NCBI GenBank assembly: GCA_023213315.1
Contig: JAKCPI010000346.1
Coordinates: forward strand, 1-64,000
Direction: 5' to 3'
DNA length: 64,000 bases
Source: Euborellia annulipes
Taxonomy: Eukaryota; Arthropoda; Insecta; Dermaptera; Anisolabididae
The notes beneath the pieces were generated by a model. It was not told the origin of the DNA. It saw nothing but the letters and a program-made list of their open reading frames with translations, and made no database searches. This document shows positions 9,250-18,859 of this stretch, one piece after another (positions within the stretch are counted from its first letter, which is position 1; each line of letters starts with the position of its first letter). The position numbers and the translations under genes are program-made.

Positions 9250-9292
9250 TGGACTGGACATGGTTTATAATAAATAGACCGAAACGTCTCCG
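9250..9292 (+). ncRNA. Degenerate hammerhead-like motif (family 3)
   Basis: Plus strand: GGA, CTGGACA (core box with two changes), TGGTTTATAATAAATAGACC (stem-loop GGT...GACC), GAAA, CGTC, TCC. Same order of parts as the other motifs, with short stem I GGA/TCC. Copy at 15,362-15,404 is identical in these parts. Confidence 0.4.
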
Positions 9293-9350
9293 GCTGATTG
9301 GTCATTCAGAGAATTTTCCTTTCTTGGCTGCCTCTGCTTCCATATCTCCT

Positions 9351-9911
9351 CTAATCATAGTAGTTCTTTATTTTTTTATTTTTAAAATTTTTATCGTTTG
9401 AATGCTTTTTTGAGATTTCTGTTTGCCTTAAATTATCCAACATCGGTAACCTCGTCCGCATCAAAATCTCTGAAGGTGAAATACCATTTTCTCTCGGAGA
9501 TGAATTTAAATTCAAAAGCGCGAGATTGCTGTCATCATTCGTTGTATCGCAATTTCTTAATTGTTCTTGTGGCTCTTTCAATCATTCCATTGGATTGAGG
9601 ATATTCTGGGCTTGATGTCCTATGGGCGAAATTCCATAATTTCGAAAATTCCTGAAACTTTCTTGAAGTAAAAGGTGTCCCATTATCAGAATTATATGTC
9701 CACAGTATTTAACTTGTTCCAGACAAAATTGAAATTTCGATTTTTTAAGTTTTAAATTGCATTTGCGAGCTTTATTCGAAAAAGTAACCAACCTTTTATC
9801 ATGCTCCTCCCTAGTTGATCCCCAGATAAGGAAGTCATCCATTATTACATCAACTCCACCTAAATCTTGAGCAAATTCCGAGGAACGTTGCACTGCACCA
9901 AGGAGTATCAC
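9351..9911 (-). pseudogene. Deletion derivative of gypsy pol (RT palm joined to integrase end)
   Basis: Minus strand from 9,911: RT palm AVQRSSEFAQDLGGVDVIMD, DFLIWGSTREEHDKRL, then the thumb start CGHII, at which point (near 9,690) the sequence jumps to integrase: GHLLLQESFRNF and the other frame FTSRKFQEFSKLWNFAHRTS, PQSNGMIERATR, ending SPRENGISPSEILMRTRLPM. RNase H and most of integrase are deleted and the frame shifts near 9,580. The same junctions occur in the copy at 15,463-16,023, so the deletion predates the duplication. Confidence 0.8.
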
Positions 9912-9939
9912 ATGTTACTTTTTCAATTATGCCAAGCTT

Positions 9940-10175
9940 CTTCATATTTTCCTCTTAACCTTAGGGTAAATAGCTGCTGGAATTGGTCGAGCTTTTCTTG
10001 AAAGATGATGAGGTGGACCAAATTTTCCCAAACCTGAAAAATATTTTTCATATTTTTTAAAAATATTATCCTTATAATAATATTTAATGGCTGGAATTAT
10101 ATTGAGGAAGGATGTGAAAATGCAGGCAGCATAAAATAAAACGCTCTCAATTCCCTTTGAATGTCCAGATAATTC
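9940..10175 (-). pseudogene. gypsy RT start, deletion derivative
   Basis: Minus strand HSKGIESVLFYAACIFTSFL, then IKYYYKDNIFKKYEKYFSGL and FGPPHHLSRKARPIPAAIYP, the same segment as 1,880-2,074, after which the sequence jumps (near 9,945) to the RT palm. Upstream it joins directly to the gag start, so protease and linker are missing. Confidence 0.75.
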
Positions 10176-10199
10176 AAAATTCTTGGGAGGTGAAATGTT

Positions 10200-10474
10200 T
10201 TTTTTTTTTTTTTTTTAAACAATCACACTTTTTTCTCATTCACACTCACATTCACACACATACACACAGTCTTTTCGGGACCTTAGGTTATTTAAGCCTT
10301 TTACGATATCCGTTGTAGAGATTAATATACATATTAGAGGTCCAGCCATTCTTATTTTAGCCATTTGGTATCCAAATGGCTTAAATAAAATCATCGGACT
10401 GCCTGGGGTCCGAACCCGCGACATTTGGTATACGAGGTTAGCACGCTAACCTCTATTCACCAAACCCCGAGGGT
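10200..10474 (-). mobile_element. tRNA-derived SINE (family 1), copy 1, with target duplication
   Basis: Minus orientation: head with GAGGTTAGCGTGCTAACCTC and a B-box region GCGGGTTCGGACCCC, body AGTCCGATGATTTTATTTAA, tail with GTGTGAATGTGAGTGTG microsatellite and A-run (T-run 10,200-10,216 on plus). Flanked by GAGGTGAAATGTT on both sides (10,187-10,199 and 10,475-10,487). The equivalent place at 3,508-3,535 in the left gypsy copy is uninterrupted, an empty site inside gag. Confidence 0.9.
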
Positions 10475-10511
10475 GAGGTGAAATGTTAAAATTACTTTTA
10501 TGTTCAGTCAT
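10475..10511 (-). pseudogene. gypsy gag start, cut by SINE
   Basis: From ATG at 10,511 the minus strand reads MTEHKSNFNISPP, identical to the start at 3,551, then the SINE interrupts. The remainder (KNFELSGHSKG) resumes left of the SINE and is fused to pol. Sequence right of the ATG (10,512-10,850) corresponds to the 5' end of the element and repeats 3,552-3,890. Confidence 0.65.
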
Positions 10512-10754
10512 ATTTTTCACAGCTGCCACCATGTAAATATAAGTTGAATATATTGAGATTGAATAGATATTTTATGTTTAATCGTATTGTAGTAAATAAA
10601 ATCTATCATAACATAGTGAAATGAACAGTTGGGTTATTCTGCTGAAAAATCCAATCTTAATCTTTCTCAATAAAAGTGTAAAATGGCTTTTATTTATTAA
10701 TCTTAAGGAAGGTAGATTTGCAACCAGGAGAATAAAAAACTATTTTAATTTCTT

Positions 10755-10799
10755 TTGGTCGACGTTTCGGACGCCAATCGCGACCTTCTTCGGGACCAA
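10755..10799 (-). ncRNA. Hammerhead-ribozyme-like motif (family 1, copy 2)
   Basis: Minus strand: TTGGTC, CCGAAGA (one change from CUGANGA), AGGTCGCGATTGGCGTCC (stem II with one T-T mismatch), GAAA, CGTC, GACCAA. Best-preserved core of the three family-1 copies. The palindrome that follows in copies 1 and 3 is truncated here at 10,850, where a MITE right half begins. Confidence 0.65.
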
Positions 10800-10857
10800 G
10801 ATTGTTAAAAAGCACACATGTATTTTGTTGTGGCATGTATAAAATATTTGAACTATC

Positions 10858-10938
10858 TCCTTTTTTTCCAGCAATAGTGGCTTTTCAACATGCCGGATTA
10901 GCCGGTATTCCGGAGTCCGGATTAGCAAGACCCCACTG
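10858..10938. mobile_element. Right half of pogo/Tigger-like MITE
   Basis: Matches the right part of 17,319-17,536: GCCGGATTAGCCGGTATTCC and ends GCAAGACCCCACTG before TA. The left half is missing because the junction with the upstream repeat cuts it. Confidence 0.7.
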
Positions 10939-11011
10939 TATTGAGGAAAAAAATTAAATCATAATTATTTGGGTTTGTTTGAAGGAGGTATATAGGTGAA
11001 TGTTGATATTA

Positions 11012-11180
11012 AAATAGGTAGAAAGAATGAGCAAAGCAGCTAGTTTATATTTCAATTTATTGTCAAACCAGGGCGATAATATCAAAAAAATGGTCCCCTA
11101 TGCGACCGAAAGGTCGGCCCTGGTTTGGCAATAAATTGAAACATAAACTAGCTGCTTTGCTCATTCTTTGTACCTATTTG
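11012..11180. repeat. Inverted repeat with ribozyme-like centre, copy B
   Basis: Arms AGGTAGAAAGAATGAGC, AAAGCAGCTAGTTTATATTT, CAATTTATTGTCAAACCAGG pair with their complements ending near 11,180. The centre (11,066-11,128, plus strand) has CCAGGGC, a lost core box, GGTCCCCTATGCGACC (stem II), GAAA, GGTC, GGCCCTGG: a hammerhead layout in which the CUGANGA box is replaced by an A-rich stretch. Related to 25,222-25,542, where the core is intact; duplicated at 17,611-17,781. Confidence 0.65.
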
Positions 11181-11397
11181 CATTATTTGAGTGAAAATAT
11201 GATTAGACTACTTACTTAAATAAAGGAAATGCTTGAAATAAACAAACATGATGGATAATTCTTGTCAAATATCAAGAGTAATTCACAGATGATGGAGAAA
11301 GTGGCTATTTAAGTTGATAAGGTTAGCGAATAGAAGCCAAGAAAAATCAAATCAGACAAAAAGTAGATCAATTTTTATCAGATTTTCCTTTATTCGA

Positions 11398-11444
11398 TCG
11401 TCGACGTATCGGACGCCAGTCGCTGCCTTCCTCAGGACCTATGA
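11398..11444 (-). ncRNA. Hammerhead-ribozyme-like motif (family 2), copy B
   Basis: Same parts as 6,380-6,426: CTGAGGA box exact, GATA in place of GAAA, CGTC then GAC. Duplicated with the block. Confidence 0.55.
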
Positions 11445-12020
11445 AAGATACATGTTTAATTATAATAAAGTAACAGCAAAGACAATTATTTTTCCCTCCA
11501 TTCTTACAAACAACCGTCAAGCAAATACAGGTGGAGGTATTTCTTACGAAAATTGAAATCGTGTATGAAACAATAAAATTTAAATAAGTGACAAACTGAA
11601 TGCATTGCTTTAAGCACTTTGCAGTCAATGAGTTAACAATTCAATTTTTAGAAATTACATAAAGGCAGATTCCAGGCTGGAGAGGATGGATCAAGTTGGC
11701 CAAAAAATTTTAATAAAAAATAAGAGAAAATTTGCGTTTACTTATTTTTAAACTGAGATATCCACCGTCTCCAGCCTGGAATCTGTGATTAACTTAAGCT
11801 TGAATCACCTGGCTAGAAATCCTATAATATCAAAAGAAATTTATAAGATATAGTTTAGACTTTGTTTACAGGTGCAAATGCCCCTGCCTTTAGAGTGCAT
11901 GTCATTAAATATTTTTTATGATTTCTGAAATCGGTTAATCTCTAGAATAGAATCGCGAAGCCATCAGTGGGCTAGTTAGCTCTTGACATTAGCTCAACGT
12001 TCCCAAACCGAAGCCGAGAA

Positions 12021-12255
12021 ATTCGTATACCAAACGTCGCGGGTTTGGACCCCGGGAAGTCCGATGATTTTATTTAAGCCAATTGGATACCAAATGGCTT
12101 AAATTAAGAATGCCTGGACCCTTAATATGTGTATATTATCAATAACGGATATCGTTTAAAGTCTTAAATGGCCTGAGTTGCCGAAAAGACTGTGTGAATG
12201 TGTGTGTGAGTGTGAATGAGAAAAAAGTGTGAATGTTTTTTTAAATAATAAAAAA
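12021..12255 (+). mobile_element. tRNA-derived SINE (family 1), copy 2
   Basis: Plus orientation, 5' truncated: CGTATACCAAACGTCGC, GGGTTTGGACCCC (B-box), GTCCGATGATTTTATTTAAG, tail TGTGTGTGAGTGTGAATGAG. Flanked by the 10-mer AAGCCGAGAA at 12,011-12,020 and 12,256-12,265; copy A near 6,985 has one copy of this site (AATCCGAGAA) and no insert. Confidence 0.9.
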
Positions 12256-13016
12256 AAGCCGAGAATTACCTAGTTGTTTTAATTTATTTTAATCGAAGGA
12301 AACCGAACAAGATACGGAAGAGCTGAAACAATTATCTCGAGTCGCCTGCAAGTTGTTTAAACTTGTCCCGGTGTCTTGAGATTCTATACTAGATATCAGC
12401 CCTGAAATCTTATTTTCTACATGTAGTTTCCTTTAAATTGAATTAATTTCAATTTCATAAAAGAGTATTTTTATGGAATATATTATTCATAATACCTTTA
12501 AAAAAATATGATATTATTAACTTGAACTTTTATTAATCTTTCGTTGAAATAGTAGAAAAGAAATCCACATTTAATTATTAAAATTTGACTCCATTCAGAG
12601 GTTAAAGTAATGATTTAATTTTAATGAATCTTTTTATCTAAAAATGACAAATAAATAAAATTCATATTAAATAAAAAGGAATAGCTAAGCGAATAATTCA
12701 TACATACAGTATTGGGTATTGTTTTCCAAAAATAAAAGTAAATGAGTAAATTAGCATTTAAAAGAACAAGTTGGCAAAAATAATGTCCGATTCAGAGATT
12801 GGATCATCCATGCATCGATGCTATCAGCTGAGACGAGACAATCGATGACGTCACCACACTTAACGGCTATTCAAATTTATTTAATAAAATGAATTATTAT
12901 AATTTTTAGAAGTATATCTCACTTTATTTAAGATTTTGTAAAAATTAATTAAGAATTTAGAAGTCCAAATTTCAATAGCCTAATTGGTTTTTAAATAATT
13001 CAATAAACATTGTACA

Positions 13017-14088
13017 AATTTTCACACGTCTAATGCAATTAAACCAAAAATAGTATATCATATATTATATATGTAAATTATTCTTCAGTTTACGCAGATT
13101 TCAAATATATAAACCCCTTATCTACATGTGATTTAATTTTTAAGTTATTCAAGTTCGAACTTAAGTCTACTGACAATTTTCAAATGCCTGATTAAATTAA
13201 ACCAAAAAGAGTATAGCATATATTATATATCTAAATTATTCTTCAGTTTACGTAGATTTCAAATATATAAACCCCTTATCTGTACGTGATATAATTTTTG
13301 AGTTATTCAAGTTAAAACTTAAGTCTATTTTAAGCCTTAATGACACATCGTGCCTCCTCAGGGGTCACTAATAAATACTTATTTAACATGCATGGATTTG
13401 AACCAAAAAATTAATATAGGTTTAGGATTAATAAAAAGAGTTTTTTCTAAATTTTCATAATGATTGGTAGCCTATTAAATAACGAAATTAAATATTGAAG
13501 TTGATTTTCAAAAGCGATTGGGATCTGCGATGGAAGGAGAGACGGGCCCATAGAGCGCCTCTGCCTTCACTCGGCAGAACACAACCGCTTTTGAAAACCA
13601 ACTTCAATATTTAATTTCGTTATTTAATAGGCTACCAATCATTATGAAAATTTAGAAAAAACTCTTTTTATTAATCCTAAACCTATATTAATTTTTTGGT
13701 TCAAATCCATGCATGTTAAATAAGTATTTATTAGTGACCCCTGAGGAGGCACGATGTGTCATTAAGGCTTAAAATAGACTTAAGTTTTAACTTGAATAAC
13801 TCAAAAATTATATCACGTACAGATAAGGGGTTTATATATTTGAAATCTACGTAAACTGAAGAATAATTTACATATATAATATATGCTATACTCTTTTTGG
13901 TTTAATTTAATCAGGCATTTGAAAATTGTCAGTAGACTTAAGTTCAAACTTGAATAACTCAAAAATTAAATCACATGTAGATAAGGGGTTTAAATATTTG
14001 AAATCTGCGTAAACTGAAGAATAATTTAGATATATAATATATGATATAGTGTTTTTAGTTTAATTGCATTAGCTATATGAAAATTGTC
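13017..14088. repeat. Large palindrome, copy B (spacer inverted)
   Basis: Arms of about 500 bp around a 75-bp spacer at 13,516-13,590. Each arm holds two related direct sub-repeats of about 190 bp (each with a CATATATTATATAT-like run, ATTCTTCAGTTTACG, TTTCAAATATATAAACCCCT and GAGTTATTCAAGTT). Outer ends are AATTTTCACACGTCTAATGC and a diverged complement. The spacer runs from GATTGGGATCTGCGATGG to CTCGGCAGAACACAACC, the reverse of copies A and C. Confidence 0.9.
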
Positions 14089-14269
14089 ATGTTGCCTATT
14101 GAATAATTCGAAAACTACACATCCTATTGAAATTTTGACTATATAATATTAATTTATATAAAATAAAAAAAACAACGATATATAATAAGTGCAATATAAT
14201 AAAAAAATTTTTAAAAGTCTTGTATTCAATTTTTATAAGACCTATTTGTGCCACATATAAATAGAACAA

Positions 14270-14400
14270 CGATGGCTGAATGGGTTAAGCAGTCAGCATT
14301 ATTTTTTCCCCTTTTGATTCAAATCGGTCCGAGTTCAAACCCAATCCAAGTCTTTTTTTTTTTTTCGCCGAATCTTTATCTATCTTTTCTTCCATTTGCA
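14270..14400 (+). mobile_element. tRNA-like SINE (family 3), copy B
   Basis: GATGGCTGAATGGGTTAAGC has an A-box (TGGCTGAATGGGTT) and 50 bases later GTCCGAGTTCAAACCC a B-box, like a tRNA with a long variable arm; a T-run follows at once. No acceptor stem closes, so it is a SINE head or tRNA pseudogene rather than a functional tRNA. Copy at 21,733-21,880. Confidence 0.6.
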
Positions 14401-14465
14401 AAAATTATATTGTAATTTCACTCTCACCGACTAAAATACTGAATATTATTTTAAATAAAAGGCTT

Positions 14466-14824
14466 AATTTAAAAAAATTAACATTGAAAGATATTAGTTG
14501 TTTCTCTAGTAGATAGTATATATATGATCTGGAAGGCTACCGTTGCATGCAGTGATAAGTTTTTCTAGTAAACCTTTAAAATACCTATCATGAGTAGAGA
14601 AAGAGATCTCGCTTTACGTTCTAAAGAATATGGAAAGGGTAGAAATAAAAGAATCAGGTTTAAAATCACTTTTATATATTATTAAAATAATTATTTTTAT
14701 GTTACAGAAATTGGTTTATAATATAGAATTAGAGTCGAGTTATATACATCCAGATTTATTATATGACAAAACACATGTGCAATGTTTTAAATTAATAAAC
14801 ATATTCTTTTCTAACAAGAGTGTG
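14466..14824. other. AT-rich spacer without recognised features
   Basis: Unique to this unit; it is not present after the matching part of copy C. Short open frames only, low-complexity and without protein character. Confidence 0.6.
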
Positions 14825-14930
14825 AGTGTTTTTTATTGGCGAGGCCAAACGCCCTGGACCATGGCCCCCAGGAATCGAACCCAGGATCTCCAGCCTTTCC
14901 GGGGCATCGGTGTACTGTTTTTGTGTCGAG
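14825..14930 (-). mobile_element. tRNA-like SINE fragment (family 4)
   Basis: Minus strand reads CCGATGCCCCGGAAAGGCTG, then GATCCTGGGTTCGATTCC (B-box GGTTCGATTCC) and GGGGGCCATGGTCCAGGGCG. G+C is far above the surroundings. No clear A-box; a lone copy in the window. Confidence 0.5.
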
Positions 14931-15136
14931 ATATATTTAGTTTTCCATAGCACCTTAGTTTAAAATTTGACCGCTTGCATTTCATAAGTAAAGAGCAGAT
15001 TATATATATATTTCCTAATATTTCGTTCTCACATATTTCATTCAAGTATTTGGATTCATTCAAAATATTTTTTCCAAATTATTCCATTTTTCTCTTTTAA
15101 AGAAAAAGATATTTACATGTGGTACAAATGGTTAAA

Positions 15137-15290
15137 TGAATATGATGGTTGCTTGTGCGAGTATCAAATATATCTATATATATCTTGATTGGTGACGTGC
15201 AATTTCAAAAATATCTAGATATATTTGAAACTCGCACAAGCAACCATCAAATTCATTTAAGCCCAGATTTCATTATATAGATATATATAA
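15137..15290. repeat. Short palindrome, start of second tandem unit
   Basis: Same palindrome as 9,031-9,180 with a few extra TATATC bases in the loop. From here on the sequence repeats 9,031 onward at an offset of 6,106-6,112. Confidence 0.75.
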
Positions 15291-15361
15291 TAGCATTCTA
15301 TTTTACAATAATGTATATTAATTATTATTTGACTAATTGTGAGCATAAATATACCAATTAA

Positions 15362-15404
15362 TGGACTGGACATGGTTTATAATAAATAGACCGAAACGTC
15401 TCCG
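15362..15404 (+). ncRNA. Degenerate hammerhead-like motif (family 3), second copy
   Basis: Same parts as 9,250-9,292 (GGA, CTGGACA, stem-loop, GAAA, CGTC, TCC), multiplied by the tandem duplication. Confidence 0.4.
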
Positions 15405-15462
15405 GCTGATTGGTCATTCAGAGAATCTTCCTTTCTTGGCTGCCTCTGCTTCCATATCTCCT

Positions 15463-16023
15463 CTAATCATAGTAGTTCTTTATTTTTTTATTTTTAAAAT
15501 TTTTATCGTTTGAATGCTTTTTTGAGATTTCTTTTTGCCTTAAATTATCCAACATCGGTAACCTCGTCCGCATCAAAATCTCTGAAGGTGAAATACCATT
15601 TTCTCTCGGAGATGAATTTAAATTCAAAAGCGCGAGATTGCTGTCATCATTCGTTGTATCGCAATTTCTTAATTGTTCTTGTGGCTCTTTCAATCATTCC
15701 ATTGGATTGAGGATATTATGGGCTTGATGTCCTATGGGCGAAATTCCATAATTTCGAAAATTCCTGAAACTTTCTTGAAGTAAAAGGTGTCCCATTATCA
15801 GAATTATATGTCCACAGTATTTAACTTGTTCCAGACAAAATTGAAATTTCGATTTTTTAAGTTTTAAATTGCATTTGCGAGCTTTATTCCAAAAAGTAAC
15901 CAACCTTTTATCATGCTCCTCCCTAGTTGATCCCCAGATAAGGAAGTCATCCATTATTACTTCAACTCCACCTAAATCTTGAGCAAATTCCGAGGAACGT
16001 TGCACTGCACCAAGGAGTATCAC
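15463..16023 (-). pseudogene. Deletion derivative of gypsy pol, second copy
   Basis: Near-identical to 9,351-9,911 (a few substitutions, for example V/D before VIMDDF and N/K in the palm region), with the same internal deletion from CGHII of RT to the integrase tail and the same frame shift near 15,692. Offset 6,112 from the first copy. Confidence 0.8.
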
Positions 16024-16037
16024 ATGTTACTTTTCAA

Positions 16038-16289
16038 TTATGCCAAGCTTCTCCATATTTTCCTCTTAACTTTAGGGTAAATAGCTGCTGGAATTGGTCG
16101 AGCTTTTCTTGAAAGATGATGAGGTGGACCAAATTTTCCCAAACCTGAAAAACATTTTTCATATTTTTTAAAAATATTATCCTTATAATAATATTTAATG
16201 GCTGGAATTATATTGAGGAAGGATGTGAAAATGCAGGCAGCATAAAATAAAACGCTCTCAATTCCCTTTGAATGTCCAGAGTAATTCAA
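16038..16289 (-). pseudogene. gypsy RT start, deletion derivative, second copy
   Basis: Repeat of 9,940-10,175 on the minus strand: GHSKGIESVLFYAACIFTSF, FGPPHHLSRKARPIPAAIYP. At its upstream end (16,290-16,380) an unrelated AT-rich stretch of about 90 bp replaces the direct join to gag seen in the first copy. Confidence 0.75.
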
Positions 16290-16380
16290 AATTCTAGTGG
16301 GAGAGAGTGAAGTTCCAAATAGAATTATTAGATTTATAGGTTATTTTTAAATATATGTGTAATAGTTGTTAAATTTTATG

Positions 16381-16680
16381 TTTTTTTTTTTTTTTTTTTT
16401 TTTAACAATCACACTTTTTTCTCATTCACACTCACATTCACACACCCATACACACAGTCTTTTCGGCAACCTTAGGCCATTTAAGACTTTTACGATATCC
16501 GTTGTAGAGATTAATATACATATTAGGGGTCCAGCCATTCTTATTTTAGCCATTTGGTATCCAAATGGCTTAAATAAAATCATCGGACTGCCTGGGGTCC
16601 GAACCCGCGACTTTTGGTATACGAGGTTAGCACGCTAACCTCTACCCCCCCCACTTTTATTACACCAAACCCCGAGGGTG
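16381..16680 (-). mobile_element. tRNA-derived SINE (family 1), copy 3
   Basis: Repeat of 10,200-10,474 with a longer T-run and a 20-bp C-rich/T-rich addition near 16,645-16,662. The right target-duplication copy GAGGTGAAATG remains; the left one is lost because the flank is rearranged. Confidence 0.85.
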
Positions 16681-16890
16681 AGGTGAAATGTTAAAATTAC
16701 TTTTATGTTCAGTCATATTTTTCACAGCTGCCACCATGTAAATATAAGTTGAATATATTGAGATTGAATAGATATTTTATGTTTATTCGTATTGTAGTAA
16801 ATACAATCTTAAAGTGAAAGAAGTGGGTGGAAAAAAATAAAAAGGAAAAGGAGAAGGAAGGGAGAGAATAAAAAACTATTTTAATTTCTT

Positions 16891-16935
16891 TTGGTCGACG
16901 TTTCGGACGCCAATCGCGTCCTTCTTAGGGACCAA
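16891..16935 (-). ncRNA. Hammerhead-ribozyme-like motif (family 1, copy 3)
   Basis: Identical in parts to 3,791-3,835: TTGGTC, CCTAAGA, perfect stem II GGACGC/GCGTCC, GAAA, CGTC, GACCAA. Followed by the inverted repeat 16,947-17,130. Confidence 0.65.
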
Positions 16936-16946
16936 AGATTGTTAAA

Positions 16947-17130
16947 AAGCACACATGTATTTTGTTGTGGCATGTATAAAATATTTGAACAATATTGATA
17001 AAGGCATCTTTTTGTGTTTCCAATTCATTTGGAAAAAATAACTCACAGAGAGCTCTTTTCTTACACAAAAAGATGCCTTTGTCAATATTGTTCAAATATT
17101 TTATACATGCCACAACAAAATCCATGTGTG
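16947..17130. repeat. Inverted repeat beside ribozyme motif, copy 3
   Basis: Same palindrome as 3,846-4,031, near identical, including the AAGGCATCTTTTTGTG / ACAAAAAGATGCCTTT core. Confidence 0.75.
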
Positions 17131-17318
17131 CTTTGCAATTAAAATAAACATAGATTATTAATTATTTATTAAATATAATTATAATTAATTAATTTCCTAT
17201 ATTAGCTCATTTAAAAAAAAAATCCCAATTGGAAAAGTATATATTTGTTTTTAATAGATAAAAAATTTTCAGGACAAGCTAGAGGGATGCCCCCTGCCCC
17301 CCTCTGGCTATGTCCTAG

Positions 17319-17536
17319 CAGTATAGTCTTGCTAAACCGGTCTAAACGGGACCGGCACTGTGAAAATGCCGGATTACCCGAAACATTTAATATAATGCAA
17401 AATTTAATATTTACTTTTTGAAGAAATCTGAAATGAACTTTCTTTTCTAAACATCTCCTTTTTTTCCAGCAATAGTGGCTTTTCAACATGCCGGATTAGC
17501 CGGTATTCCGGAGTCCGGATTAGCAAGACCCCACTG
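17319..17536. mobile_element. pogo/Tigger-like MITE, complete
   Basis: 218 bp, begins CAGTATAGTCTTGCTAAACC, ends GCAAGACCCCACTG followed by TA. Terminal repeats contain CCGG/GCCGGATTA motifs and the ends CAGT...ACTG with a TA target fit Tc1/mariner-pogo non-autonomous elements. No transposase. Partial copies at 6,136 and 10,858. Confidence 0.7.
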
Positions 17537-17610
17537 TATTGAGGAAAAAAATTAAATCATAATTATTTGGGTTTGTTTGAAGGAGGTATATAGGTGAATG
17601 TTGATATTCA

Positions 17611-17781
17611 AATAGGTAGAAAGAATGAGCAAAGCAGCTAGTTTATATTTCAATTTATTGTCAAACCAGGGCGATAATATCAAAAAAATGGTCCCCTATG
17701 CGACCGAAAGGTCGGCCCTGGTTTGGCAATAAATTGAAACATAAACTAGCTGCTTTGCTCATTCTTTCTACCTATTTGCAT
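17611..17781. repeat. Inverted repeat with ribozyme-like centre, copy C
   Basis: Duplicate of 11,012-11,180, including the centre with GGTCCCCTATGCGACC, GAAA and GGCCCTGG at 17,664-17,727. Confidence 0.65.
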
Positions 17782-17995
17782 TATTTGAGTGAAAATATGA
17801 TTAGACTACTTACTTAAATAAAGGAAATGCTTGAAATAAACAAACATGATGGATAATTCTTGTCAAATATCAAGAGTCATTCGCAGATGATGGAGAAAGT
17901 GGCTATTTAAGTTGATAAGGTTAGCGAATAGAAGCCAAGAAAAATCAAATCAGACAAAAAGTAGATCAATTTTTATCAGATTTTCCTTTATTCGA

Positions 17996-18042
17996 TCGTC
18001 GACGTATCGGACGCCAGTCGCTGCCTTCCTCAGGACCTATGA
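17996..18042 (-). ncRNA. Hammerhead-ribozyme-like motif (family 2), copy C
   Basis: Identical to 11,398-11,444. Confidence 0.55.
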
Positions 18043-18618
18043 AAGATACATGTTTAATTATAATAAAGTAACAGCAAAGACAATTATTTTTCCCTCCATT
18101 CTTACAAACAACCGTCAAGCAAATACAGGTGGAGGTATTTCTTACGAAAATTGAAATCGTGTATGAAACAATAAAATTTAAATAAGTGACAAACTGAATG
18201 CATTGCTTTAAGCACTTTGCAGTCAATGAGTTAACAATTCAATTTTTAGAAATTACATAAAGGCAGATTCCAGGCTGGAGAGGATGGATCAAGTTGGCCA
18301 AAAAATTTTAATAAAAAATAAGAGAAAATTTGCGTTTACTTATTTTTAAACTGAGATATCCACCGTCTCCAGCCTGGAATCTGTGATTAACTTAAGCTTG
18401 AATCACCTGGCTAGAAATCCTATAATATCAAAAGAAATTTATAAGATATAGTTTAGACTTTGTTTACAGGTGCAAATGCCCCTGCCTTTAGAGTGCATGT
18501 CATTAAATATTTTTTATGATTTCTGAAATCGGTTAATCTCTAGAATAGAATCGCGAAGCCATCAGTGGGCTAGTTCGCTCTTGACATTAGCTCAACGTTC
18601 CCAAACCGAAGCCGAGAA

Positions 18619-18859
18619 ATTCGTATACCAAACGTCGCGGGTTTGGACCCCGGGAAGTCCGATGATTTTATTTAAGCCAATTGGATACCAAATGGCTTAA
18701 ATTAAGAATGCCTGGACCCTTAATATGTGTATATTATCAATAACGGATATCGTTTAAAGTCTTAAATGGCCTGAGTTGCCGAAAAGACTGTGGGAATGGG
18801 TGTGTGTGTGTGAGTGTGAATGAGAAAAAAGTGTGAATGTTTTTTTAAATAATAAAAAA
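18619..18859 (+). mobile_element. tRNA-derived SINE (family 1), copy 4
   Basis: Duplicate of the SINE at 12,021-12,255 with the same AAGCCGAGAA target duplication; it entered the block before the B-C duplication. The TG-rich tail differs in length. Confidence 0.9.

Larger units (their letters stand above)
11181..14465. repeat. Block copy B of the repeated unit
   Basis: Corresponds to 6,347-9,028 (copy A) and, completely, to 17,782-21,920 (copy C), offset about 6,600 bases from C. Contains the family-2 ribozyme-like motif (11,398-11,444), a SINE (12,021-12,255), the large palindrome (13,017-14,088) and a tRNA-like SINE (14,270-14,400). No protein-coding gene is recognisable; the long minus-strand open stretch 11,368-11,628 is shared by all three copies but its translation resembles no family I know. 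Confidence 0.8.

Noticed and set aside
11368..11628. 86-codon minus-strand frame conserved in three copies (also 6,351 and 17,966)
   Set aside because: Conservation is explained by recent duplication; the frame spans the ribozyme-like motif and has no domain.
14270..14400. Candidate functional tRNA (A-box and B-box present)
   Set aside because: No acceptor stem closes and a T-run interrupts; it is duplicated with the block and looks like a SINE head.
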